A stretch of DNA of 11,619 bases from Acidimicrobiaceae bacterium (lineage in GTDB: Bacteria > Actinomycetota > Acidimicrobiia > Acidimicrobiales > Acidimicrobiaceae): assembly GCA_013044415.1 (NCBI GenBank), contig JABEUO010000194.1, forward strand, positions 1 to 11,619, given 5' to 3'. Made by a program: the position numbers and the translations under genes. Below, piece by piece: positions 5,875 to 11,619 of this stretch. The number at the start of each line of letters is the position of its first letter. The first letter of the stretch is position 1. Below the pieces are notes generated by a model, which did not search any database, was not told the origin of the DNA, and saw nothing but the letters and a program-made list of their open reading frames with translations.

Positions 5875-6521
5875 GCTAATTTTGCCATAGCTTCATCGAT
5901 AGCCCTGCGGAGCCCCCTCGCTGAGGATTCCGGATTAGAGGATTCGGTTAGGTACCTTACCACGACGAATCCCCTCGCCCCGGCCATGACTAGATTTTCG
6001 ACCGATTCTGGGCTTACCCCGCCGGTGACGAAGAAGGGCTTAGTGGAATACTTCCTGGCATATTCGAGGTATTCGATGGTCGTGCCGGGTCTGCCCGGTT
6101 TGGTGGGGGTAGCTACGATTGGCCCGACCGACAAGTAGTCTGCGTCGGTTTGATTTCCCAGTTCTAGTTCCACTGGCGAATGCGTCGATAGCCCTACAAT
6201 CGATGACTTAGGGAGGATCTTACGGGCCAGGGAGATCGGGGCGTCGTCCTGTCCTAGGTGGCAACCGTCGGCTTCGACCTCTAGCGCAAGGTCAACACGG
6301 TCATTGAGGATGAAGGGTACAGCCAGCTCGCCACAAACCTTCTTCAGCTCCTTGGCGGCGACGATGACCTCCTTTGCCTCGGCGTTTTTCTCCCTTAGCT
6401 GGACGATGTTGACACCGCCCTTGATACACGAGGCAACGAAGCCAACGAGGTCATCTCTGATCGGAGTGCATAGGTAGATCATTCCTGGGTTGGCTACCAG
6501 GTCAATTGGGCTACTCGCCAA
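5871..6521 (-). CDS. thiE: Thiamine-phosphate synthase
   Basis: ThiE joins the pyrimidine (HMP diphosphate) and thiazole phosphate moieties to form thiamine phosphate, the last assembly step before thiamine diphosphate. All the family landmarks are present on a 216-residue TIM barrel: VQLREK (residues 40-45), LNDRVDLAL (72-80), DGCHLGQDD (85-93), GLSTHS (110-115), LSVGPIVATPTKPG (130-143) and TGGVSPESV (166-174). The last phosphate-binding segment reads RGFVVVRYL where AVAVVRAI is more usual, a mild difference. The start shown is TTG, overlapping the end of the upstream HhH-GPD gene by 11 bases; the ATG at 6482 (residue 14, just before IYLCTP) is a good alternative. It lies two genes downstream of aceE, whose product uses the final cofactor. 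Confidence 0.93.
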   Translation of the reverse strand: MASSPIDLVANPGMIYLCTPIRDDLVGFVASCIKGGVNIVQLREKNAEAKEVIVAAKELKKVCGELAVPFILNDRVDLALEVEADGCHLGQDDAPISLARKILPKSSIVGLSTHSPVELELGNQTDADYLSVGPIVATPTKPGRPGTTIEYLEYARKYSTKPFFVTGGVSPESVENLVMAGARGFVVVRYLTESSNPESSARGLRRAIDEAMAKLA

Positions 6522-7092
6522 CTTTTTTGTCGGCCTTCATGTGGGCTTTGTAGGCTCGCACTCTTAGCAGCGATTCGGGGCTGTCGATGTCGGCCACCGA
6601 CATGAAGACGCCTGGTTGCCCATAGGGGTTAGCCGCCTCTCGCCACCCCTCGGGCTTGACTTTGAGTTTTTTTGCAAGGAGCGCAAGAAAGATCTTTGCC
6701 TTCATGGTCCCGAAGCCCGGTAGGCCTTCGAGGCGATCGAGTAGTTCCTCGCCAGAAAGTGCGCTGGACCAAATTGACGAGGCGTCGCAGTCGTAAGATT
6801 CGGCAACGATCTCACAGAGTGCCCACACCCTTTCGGCCATCGCCTTTGGGAATCGATGCAAGGCCGGCTTCTGCGAAAATATGTCCTCCAAGATCTCTGG
6901 ATCTAGGTTTACGATTGCCTGTGGTTCAAGGGGAATTGAAAGCCGCTGGGAAAGGATGTATGGTCCACCGAACGCCCTCTCCATCGGTATCTGCTGGTCT
7001 AGTACCATACCGATTAACAGTGCTAGCGGATTTTCCGCAAGGAATTTATCAGAGGGCTCGTCGCCGGTGAGGTAGAAGGGTTTGTCTGTCAC
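6511..7092 (-). CDS. HhH-GPD family base-excision repair protein
   Basis: A 193-residue helix-hairpin-helix/GPD-fold protein related to DNA glycosylases. The N-terminal helix PLALLIGMVLDQQIPMERAF with the following GGP is typical of an uncharacterised family I associate with Actinobacteria. The helix-hairpin-helix is LPGFGTMKAKIF (residues 124-135). Aligned without gaps to E. coli endonuclease III (LPGVGRKTANV, K120 and D138), the lyase lysine falls on M130 and the catalytic aspartate on E148. A monofunctional glycosylase mechanism, or none, would follow. There is no four-cysteine iron-sulfur motif. The start is GTG, with GGGAG upstream. It overlaps thiE by 11 bases, so they are likely cotranscribed. 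Function in repair is inferred from the fold only. Confidence 0.85.
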   Translation of the reverse strand: MTDKPFYLTGDEPSDKFLAENPLALLIGMVLDQQIPMERAFGGPYILSQRLSIPLEPQAIVNLDPEILEDIFSQKPALHRFPKAMAERVWALCEIVAESYDCDASSIWSSALSGEELLDRLEGLPGFGTMKAKIFLALLAKKLKVKPEGWREAANPYGQPGVFMSVADIDSPESLLRVRAYKAHMKADKKVGE

Positions 7093-7170
7093 CTAAGGTC
7101 AGCTCCCTGGTTTGTCCGAGTTGATAGCAACCTTTCCTACCCTAGTGGAAGCTTTGAAAAGGCCTATCGT

Positions 7171-7196
7171 CTCTGTCAGTCGACTCTGTCAGTCGA
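7171..7196 (+). repeat. Perfect 13-bp tandem duplication
   Basis: CTCTGTCAGTCGA occurs twice without spacer (7171-7183 and 7184-7196), each copy creating an AGTCGACT palindrome with the following bases. It lies in the 201-base gap between aceE and the HhH-GPD gene, about 80 bases before the latter's start. It may be an operator pair or a replication-slippage duplication. Confidence 0.7.
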
Positions 7197-7216
7197 CTTT
7201 AGGTCGGTCGAGTAAA

Positions 7217-7262
7217 GCGACTACCACCTCGCCACTTGTACTAGAAATAGAGTGGTAGTCGC
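7217..7262 (-). terminator. Long-stem hairpin downstream of aceE
   Basis: GCGACTACCAC (7217-7227) pairs perfectly with GTGGTAGTCGC (7252-7262), leaving a 24-base loop; with a one-base bulge, CTC and GAG can extend it. In aceE mRNA the hairpin starts 31 bases after the stop codon and is followed by UUUACU, a poor U tract. It may end or stabilise the aceE transcript and separate it from the HhH-GPD and thiE genes. Because the arms are complementary on both strands, direction is not settled. Confidence 0.45.
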
Positions 7263-7293
7263 AAAAGATTCTGTCAAGCAGAAGGCGCAGATC

Positions 7294-10038
7294 TCAGGCT
7301 ATCGTCGGATCGATCCGGTCGGTCTCGAATTGATAGTAGGCGATTGCGTCTTTTACCTCGCTAGCGCTCGCCTTGTCTTCAAGGTAGAGGGCGTGCAAGA
7401 CGGCAATTACAATGGCCGCTTCGTCTATCTCAAAGAACCTACGTAGCCGTTCCCTCGTGTCTGACCTGCCGAAACTATCGGCTCCAAGTGAGACAAAGCG
7501 TCCGGGAACGAAGCGAGCAATCTGGTCTGGGACCATCTTCATGAAGTCGCTCACCGCGACTATTGGACCCATCGAGTCTGCGAGGACCGACGTCACGTAG
7601 GGGACCCTCTCGGACTCTCCTGGATGCAGACGGCTGTAACGCTCCGCCTCTAGGGCCTCTTCTCTTAGTGCCTTGTAGGAGGTAACAGACCAGGTGTCTA
7701 CGGAGATACCCCAGTTCTTGGCTAAGGATTCCCTCGCTTTCCTTGTCGCTGGATGGGCCGAACCCGAGAAGAGGATCGTCGCTTGCCTCGGGGTGCCCTG
7801 CGGCGTCGAGGAGGAGATCGCATCTACTTGGGAGACGTCGGCCGGAGGCTCGAACCTATAGATTCCCTTGATCACCCCTGCCTTGAAATTAGTCAGGTCG
7901 ACCCCCGCTGGGACCGCCGGCATTACGTAGTTTTCGTTGTAGGCGGTGATGTAGAAGATCCGGTCCTTCGAGTTCTCTCCATACATGACCTCTAGACCGT
8001 GTTCAACGATGATCGCCATCTCGTAGGCGAAGGCTGGGTCATAACACTCGATACTTGGAACCGTCGAAGCTAGCACTAGCGAGTGACCGTCTTCGTGTTG
8101 CAGACCCTCTCCATTTAGCGTTGTCCTCCCGGCGGTGGCACCGATCAGGAATCCCCTTGCCCTAGCGTCGTTAGCCGCCCATATCTGGTCCCCGGTCCTT
8201 TGGAAGCCAAACATGGAGTAGAAGAGGTATACCGGAATCATCGGCATTGCGAAGCTCGCGTACGAAGTGCCTGCTGCTATGAAGGTCGAGATAGCGCCGG
8301 CTTCGGTAATTCCCATCTCCATAATCTGGCCATCTTTTGCCTCGGAGTAGGAAAGCAAGAGTCCTGCGTCGACCGGCGTATAGAGCTGACCCTCTGGGGC
8401 GTAGATCTTGGATTCCCTGAACATCGCCTCTAGCCCAAAGGTCCTCGCTTCGTCGGGAACGATCGGAACGATTCTCTCTCCGATCGATGGGTCCTTGGCT
8501 AGATTTCGAAGGAGCTTGGCGAAGGCCATCGTCGTCGAAACCTCTAACTTCTGAGATCCTTGATAGAACTCGGAGTAGACCTCATCGGAAGGTAGCTGCA
8601 GGCTAACCGTACGATTCGGCCTCCGAGGAACGAATCCTCCAAGGGCTTTCCTCCTAGTCAAAAGGTAGTCTTCGAGGTAGCTCCCTGGTTCGAGGCGAAT
8701 GTAGGGGGGGTTGTTCTCATCCAGTAGGTGCTCTGGAATTACGTCTCGAAGCTGAAGGGTGTCCCTCAGTAGCTTGAGCTGACCCTTGGTCATCTTTTTT
8801 ATCTGGTGTGTAGAGTTACGCGCTTCGATGTCGGGACCGAGGGTCCACCCTTTTACGGTCTTGGCGAGGATCGCCGTTGGTGATCCGACATTCTGTACCG
8901 CTGCTGAATAGGCGGCATAAAGTTTCTTGTAGTCGTGGCCGCCACGAGGTAGCTCCTGGAGATCTTGATCGCTTAGATGTTCGACCAGTTTTCGCAACCT
9001 AGGGTCTGGACCAAAGAAGTTTTCCCTGATGTATCCGCCGGACTCGGTAGCGTACTTCTGAAACTCACCGTCGGGGGTGGAGTTCATCTTGTTCAGCAGG
9101 ACCCCGTCGACGTCGCGCATCAGCAGTTCGTCCCATTTGGAGCCCCAAATGACCTTGATTACGTTCCACCCAGCCCCTCGGAAGAGGGCCTCGAGTTCCT
9201 GGATGATCTTGCCATTGCCCCTCACCGGTCCGTCGAGGCGTTGGAGGTTGCAGTTCACTACGAAGATTAGGTTGTCTAGGTGCTCTCGTCCTGCTACCCC
9301 AAGCGCACCGGAGGTCTCGGGTTCGTCGAACTCTCCGTCTCCTACAAACGACCACACCTTTGAAGGCTCGGTGTCGACCAACCTCCTATGCATGAGGTAT
9401 TTGTTGAACCTCGCCTGATAGATGGCGTTCATCGGCCCGAGGCCCATCGACACGGTAGGAAATTCCCAGAAGCTCGGCATGAGCCTGGGGTGTGGGTAGG
9501 AGGATAGGCCCCCTCCGTCTATCTCTTTTCTAAAATTATCGAGCTGAGATTCGTTGAAGTACCCTTCTAAAAACGCCCTCGCGTAGATCCCCGGGGAGGC
9601 GTGGCCCTGGAAGTAGATGAGGTCTCCGTGGTTGCCGCTGTCTCTTCCCTTGAAGAAGTGGTTAAATCCGACCTCGTAAAGTGATGCCGAAGAGGCGTAG
9701 GTGGATAGGTGGCCGCCAATACCATCCGATGCCATGTTGGCCCTGGTGACCATGACCGCCGCGTTCCAGCGGATATAGGCCCGGATCCTCCTTTCGGCGG
9801 CCTCGTCACCCGGAAACCAAGGCTCCTTTTCCGGAGGAATGGAGTTAATATAGGGGGTGGAGACAGTTGAAGGGAAGCCGACCTGGTTGGAGCGCGCGCC
9901 GTCGAGGAGCCGCATCAAGATGTAGCTCGCTCGGGACTTGCCCTTCGTCTCGACTAGGGCGTTAAAGGAGTCCAGCCACTCGGAGGTCTCCTCGGGGTCT
10001 ATATCTGGCAGGGCATGAGAAAAACCGTCAAATATCAC
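7294..10038 (-). CDS. aceE: Pyruvate dehydrogenase (acetyl-transferring), homodimeric E1 component
   Basis: AceE decarboxylates pyruvate with thiamine diphosphate and transfers the acetyl group to the E2 lipoyl domain of the pyruvate dehydrogenase complex. The 914-residue protein is close to the family size (E. coli 887). Active-site landmarks align with E. coli: FQGHASPGIYARAF carries H146 (E. coli H142), the thiamine-diphosphate motif runs from GDGEFDEPE (233-241) to VVNCNLQRLDG, STHQIKKM gives H411 (E. coli H407), and GITEAGA holds the conserved cofactor glutamate. YSMFGFQRTGDQIWAAND, GRTTLNGEGLQHEDGHS and YITAYNENYVMPAVP complete the signature. The start is GTG just after an in-frame TGA, with AGGGG close upstream; the N-terminus LPDIDPEETSEWL fits actinobacterial AceE. 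It is divergent from RNase HI. E2 and E3 genes are not in the window. Confidence 0.97.
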   Translation of the reverse strand: MIFDGFSHALPDIDPEETSEWLDSFNALVETKGKSRASYILMRLLDGARSNQVGFPSTVSTPYINSIPPEKEPWFPGDEAAERRIRAYIRWNAAVMVTRANMASDGIGGHLSTYASSASLYEVGFNHFFKGRDSGNHGDLIYFQGHASPGIYARAFLEGYFNESQLDNFRKEIDGGGLSSYPHPRLMPSFWEFPTVSMGLGPMNAIYQARFNKYLMHRRLVDTEPSKVWSFVGDGEFDEPETSGALGVAGREHLDNLIFVVNCNLQRLDGPVRGNGKIIQELEALFRGAGWNVIKVIWGSKWDELLMRDVDGVLLNKMNSTPDGEFQKYATESGGYIRENFFGPDPRLRKLVEHLSDQDLQELPRGGHDYKKLYAAYSAAVQNVGSPTAILAKTVKGWTLGPDIEARNSTHQIKKMTKGQLKLLRDTLQLRDVIPEHLLDENNPPYIRLEPGSYLEDYLLTRRKALGGFVPRRPNRTVSLQLPSDEVYSEFYQGSQKLEVSTTMAFAKLLRNLAKDPSIGERIVPIVPDEARTFGLEAMFRESKIYAPEGQLYTPVDAGLLLSYSEAKDGQIMEMGITEAGAISTFIAAGTSYASFAMPMIPVYLFYSMFGFQRTGDQIWAANDARARGFLIGATAGRTTLNGEGLQHEDGHSLVLASTVPSIECYDPAFAYEMAIIVEHGLEVMYGENSKDRIFYITAYNENYVMPAVPAGVDLTNFKAGVIKGIYRFEPPADVSQVDAISSSTPQGTPRQATILFSGSAHPATRKARESLAKNWGISVDTWSVTSYKALREEALEAERYSRLHPGESERVPYVTSVLADSMGPIVAVSDFMKMVPDQIARFVPGRFVSLGADSFGRSDTRERLRRFFEIDEAAIVIAVLHALYLEDKASASEVKDAIAYYQFETDRIDPTIA

Positions 10039-10094
10039 AACCCCTAGTCAAGCACGAGTTTGAAGTTAACGCCACCTTTTTTCGAGCGGCTAGC

Positions 10095-10108
10095 TTAGCT
10101 TTAGCTAA
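10095..10108. promoter_or_regulatory. Palindrome in the divergent aceE / RNase HI region
   Basis: TTAGCT and AGCTAA form a perfect inverted repeat around two T residues. TAGCT occurs three times in this short stretch (10091-10105). It lies 18 bases before the RNase HI ATG and about 57 bases before the aceE start, a plausible operator or promoter element for either gene. Confidence 0.3.
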
Positions 10109-10126
10109 CTTTTCGATCATTGGCTA

Positions 10127-10564
10127 ATGGAGGAGACTTTGAAGGTCTTTACCGACGGAGCGTGTTTGGGTAATCCAGGTCCAGGAGGCTGGGCGTATGC
10201 CAAGGAGGGGGAGAGTTCGAGGTCGGGTGGAGAACCGAGGACCACCAACCAGCGCATGGAACTGACCGCGGTACTTAGGGCTTTAGAGGACTTGGAAGGT
10301 CCGATCGAAATCTACTCAGATTCAACCTATGTGGTCAACTGTTTTCAGAAGAAATGGTATGTCGGGTGGATGCGCAATGGGTGGCGGAATTCGAAGGGTG
10401 ACCCGGTCGCCAACAAGGACTTGTGGGAACCGTTGTTGAAGGTTTACCTACAATCGCCGGAGAGTTACAGTTTCCACTGGGTAAAGGGGCATTCGGGGGT
10501 GGCTGGAAATGAACTGGTTGACGAGCTAGCGAGATCCGAGGCCCAACGAGCCGCAATAAATTAA
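10127..10564 (+). CDS. rnhA: Ribonuclease HI
   Basis: RNase HI cuts the RNA strand of RNA-DNA hybrids, removing R-loops and primers. The 145-residue protein has the full catalytic set: D10 in FTDGACLGNPGPGG, E45 in NQRMELTAVLRAL, D65 in IYSDSTYVV, H122 in HWVKGHSG and D132 in NELVDELA, close to E. coli D10, E48, D70, H124 and D134. The basic handle region KKWYVGWMRNGWRNSKG (residues 75-91) is present, as in E. coli. The start is uncertain: the ATG at 10127 has no ribosome site ahead of it, whereas GGAGGAG at 10129-10135 sits three bases before an in-frame TTG at 10139, which would give a 141-residue protein starting MKVFTDG. The gene is divergent from aceE and 61 bases upstream of the short-chain dehydrogenase. 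Confidence 0.95.
   Translation: MEETLKVFTDGACLGNPGPGGWAYAKEGESSRSGGEPRTTNQRMELTAVLRALEDLEGPIEIYSDSTYVVNCFQKKWYVGWMRNGWRNSKGDPVANKDLWEPLLKVYLQSPESYSFHWVKGHSGVAGNELVDELARSEAQRAAIN
10129..10135 (+). promoter_or_regulatory. Internal Shine-Dalgarno suggesting a TTG start for RNase HI
   Basis: GGAGGAG overlaps codons 1-3 of the ATG-initiated frame and lies exactly three bases before TTG at 10139, the same sequence and spacing as the acyl-CoA dehydrogenase start at 1157. This favours initiation at TTG, unless the ATG is read from a leaderless transcript. Confidence 0.5.
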
Positions 10565-10631
10565 AGCCCTTAATAACCACATCGACACGGGCTGATCGGA
10601 ATTGGCCGCTTTGTTGCCTTAGAGTGTGCAC

Positions 10632-11399
10632 ATGGATACAAAAGGTATTAGTGCAGTCGTTTCTGGTGCCGCATCGGGGCTCGGCGCAGCAACGGCAAGA
10701 AAGCTAGTTGAATCCGGCGCGAGGGTATTTATCCTCGACCGGGACGAGGAAAAGGGGAAGGCTTTCGCCAAGGAGCTTGGTCCACTTGCGGAATTCCTTT
10801 CGGTCGACGTCACCGACGAAGATCAGGTAAGCCAAGCCATGGAAACGGCCGCTTCATCGGGGCCCCTTCGTGTCGCAGTTAGCTGTGCTGGCATCGGAAT
10901 TGGTAAGCGGGTCATCGACAAGAGGGGTGAGCCACACGACTACGCATCATTCGACAGAGTATTGAAGGTAAACCTCTTCGGAACCTTCAACATTATGCGC
11001 TATGCAGCATCTCAAATAGCAAGGACCGAGCCGCTTGAACACCAGGAGCGGGGTGTTATCGTCAACACGGCTTCGATTGCCGCCTTTGACGGTCAAATAG
11101 GCCAACTGGCCTATTCCGCTTCCAAGGGAGCGATCGTCGGCATGACCCTTCCGGCAGCTCGGGATCTGTCCGCTGCTGGGGTGAGGGTCGTCACTATCGC
11201 CCCCGGGATCATGGACACCCCACTATTGGGTTCGTTACCCGACGAGATAAGGGCCGCCCTGTCGGCCGGGGTACCCTTCCCACATCGTCTGGGGACGCCT
11301 TCGGACTATGCGAGTTTGGTGCTCGAGATAGTTCGTAATGGCTACTTGAATGGTGAGGTAATACGCCTCGACGGAGCCTTGCGAATGGCTCCTAAGTAA
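10632..11399 (+). CDS. Short-chain dehydrogenase, HSD10-like 3-hydroxyacyl-CoA dehydrogenase
   Basis: A classical short-chain dehydrogenase/reductase of 255 residues that probably oxidises a 3-hydroxyacyl-CoA with NAD+. Numbered from the ATG at 10632, it has the dinucleotide loop SGAASGLG (residues 11-18), D36 at the end of strand two (FILDRD), which favours NAD over NADP, N114 in VNLFGT, and catalytic S148, Y161 and K165 in VNTASIAAFDGQIG and LAYSASKG. The C-terminal VPFPHRLGTPSDYASLV and LNGEVIRLDGALRM closely follow human HSD17B10, which acts on 2-methyl-3-hydroxybutyryl-CoA in isoleucine breakdown. A GTG two codons earlier (10626) is possible but gives no better ribosome site; neither start has a strong one. 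It follows RNase HI on the same strand, probably without functional connection. Substrate assignment is by similarity. Confidence 0.9.
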   Translation: MDTKGISAVVSGAASGLGAATARKLVESGARVFILDRDEEKGKAFAKELGPLAEFLSVDVTDEDQVSQAMETAASSGPLRVAVSCAGIGIGKRVIDKRGEPHDYASFDRVLKVNLFGTFNIMRYAASQIARTEPLEHQERGVIVNTASIAAFDGQIGQLAYSASKGAIVGMTLPAARDLSAAGVRVVTIAPGIMDTPLLGSLPDEIRAALSAGVPFPHRLGTPSDYASLVLEIVRNGYLNGEVIRLDGALRMAPK

Positions 11400-11582
11400 G
11401 GAGCTGGTACTGCTAGCTCGTTCTGCGGTATCGAAGCACAATTTATTGGCTTCAATTTCTCGGCTAGTGTCAATAGCCTGCCGACGGGTCAAAAGTGTTG
11501 ATCCGCTCGGGCGCGCAATTGGGGACATGCTCTATAAAGGATCGAGGCAGAGTGCTTTGATCGTGGCCTCGGTCATCTTGAC
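11400..11582. other. Gene-free stretch after the short-chain dehydrogenase, with one hairpin
   Basis: I see no convincing gene or tRNA here on either strand. The one clear structure is GATCGAGGC (11540-11548) pairing with GCCTCGGTC (11566-11574), nine pairs including one G·U, with a 17-base loop and no T run after it. A weak GAGCT...AGCTC pairing lies just after the stop codon. A perfect TTGACA at 11578-11583 resembles a -35 box, but 17 bases later there is no -10 box. Confidence 0.4.
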
Positions 11583-11619
11583 AAGAACTCAAAACGACAG
11601 AAGAACTCAAAACGACAGA
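11583..11619. repeat. 18-bp tandem repeat, two full copies, reaching the window edge
   Basis: AAGAACTCAAAACGACAG is repeated exactly at 11583-11600 and 11601-11618, and the last base (A) matches the beginning of a third copy. The array may continue beyond the window. The unit length is a multiple of three and is open on the plus strand (KNSKRQ), but no start codon precedes it in frame, so coding use is not supported here. Confidence 0.85.

Noticed and set aside
8706..8712. Seven-G run in aceE as a frameshift or phase-variation site
   Set aside because: The reading frame is intact through it and the protein keeps full family length and motifs; a short run in a housekeeping gene is not good evidence of phase variation.
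11235..11528. A minus-strand frame covering the end of the short-chain dehydrogenase and the following gap
   Set aside because: More than half is antisense to a conserved C-terminus and the remainder shows no recognisable protein features.
11578..11606. Consensus-like promoter starting with TTGACA
   Set aside because: At the correct spacing the -10 position reads AAGAAC, far from TATAAT.

Overview
The window reads as ordinary chromosomal DNA from a Gram-positive, actinobacterium-like organism. The main reason is the homodimeric pyruvate dehydrogenase E1 (AceE): its N-terminal LPDIDPEETSEWL stretch is what I remember from actinobacterial AceE proteins. The HhH-GPD protein is of a type I associate with Actinobacteria. 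GTG and TTG starts are common, AGG is a frequent arginine codon, and GC content looks only slightly above half by eye. An acidimicrobial lineage is a reasonable guess but cannot be proven from this sequence.

Layout. Positions 1-1035 (minus): a two-gene unit, an MBL-fold metallohydrolase followed by a YdjA-like nitroreductase cut by the window edge. Positions 1157-3340 (plus): an acyl-CoA dehydrogenase, a DUF302 protein and an AhpD-like carboxymuconolactone decarboxylase family protein. Positions 3345-5056 (minus): two consecutive RimK-like ATP-grasp ligases, divergent from an alpha/beta-hydrolase-fold protein (5137-5874, plus) that lacks a recognisable catalytic triad. Positions 5871-10038 (minus): aceE, then an HhH-GPD DNA glycosylase-like gene, then thiE. 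Positions 10127-11399 (plus): RNase HI and an HSD10-like short-chain dehydrogenase. The last 220 bases hold no gene and end in an 18-bp tandem repeat that runs into the window edge.

How the genes fit together. AceE needs thiamine diphosphate and ThiE makes its precursor, so their linkage makes sense, although a hairpin-containing gap separates aceE from the other two. The acyl-CoA dehydrogenase and the HSD10-like dehydrogenase would both act on CoA thioesters (branched-chain amino acid or fatty acid breakdown), but they are far apart. The AhpD-like protein, the nitroreductase and possibly DUF302 suggest redox housekeeping.

The least explained part is the ATP-grasp pair with its divergent, apparently triad-less hydrolase-fold neighbour: two carboxylate-amine ligases with no recognisable substrate carrier. 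It is the best candidate here for an undescribed pathway, but the evidence is only gene order and motifs. Other points of interest are an acyl-CoA dehydrogenase with neither usual catalytic glutamate, a strong hairpin just after the AhpD-like gene, inverted repeats in the three divergent promoter regions, and several short direct repeats.
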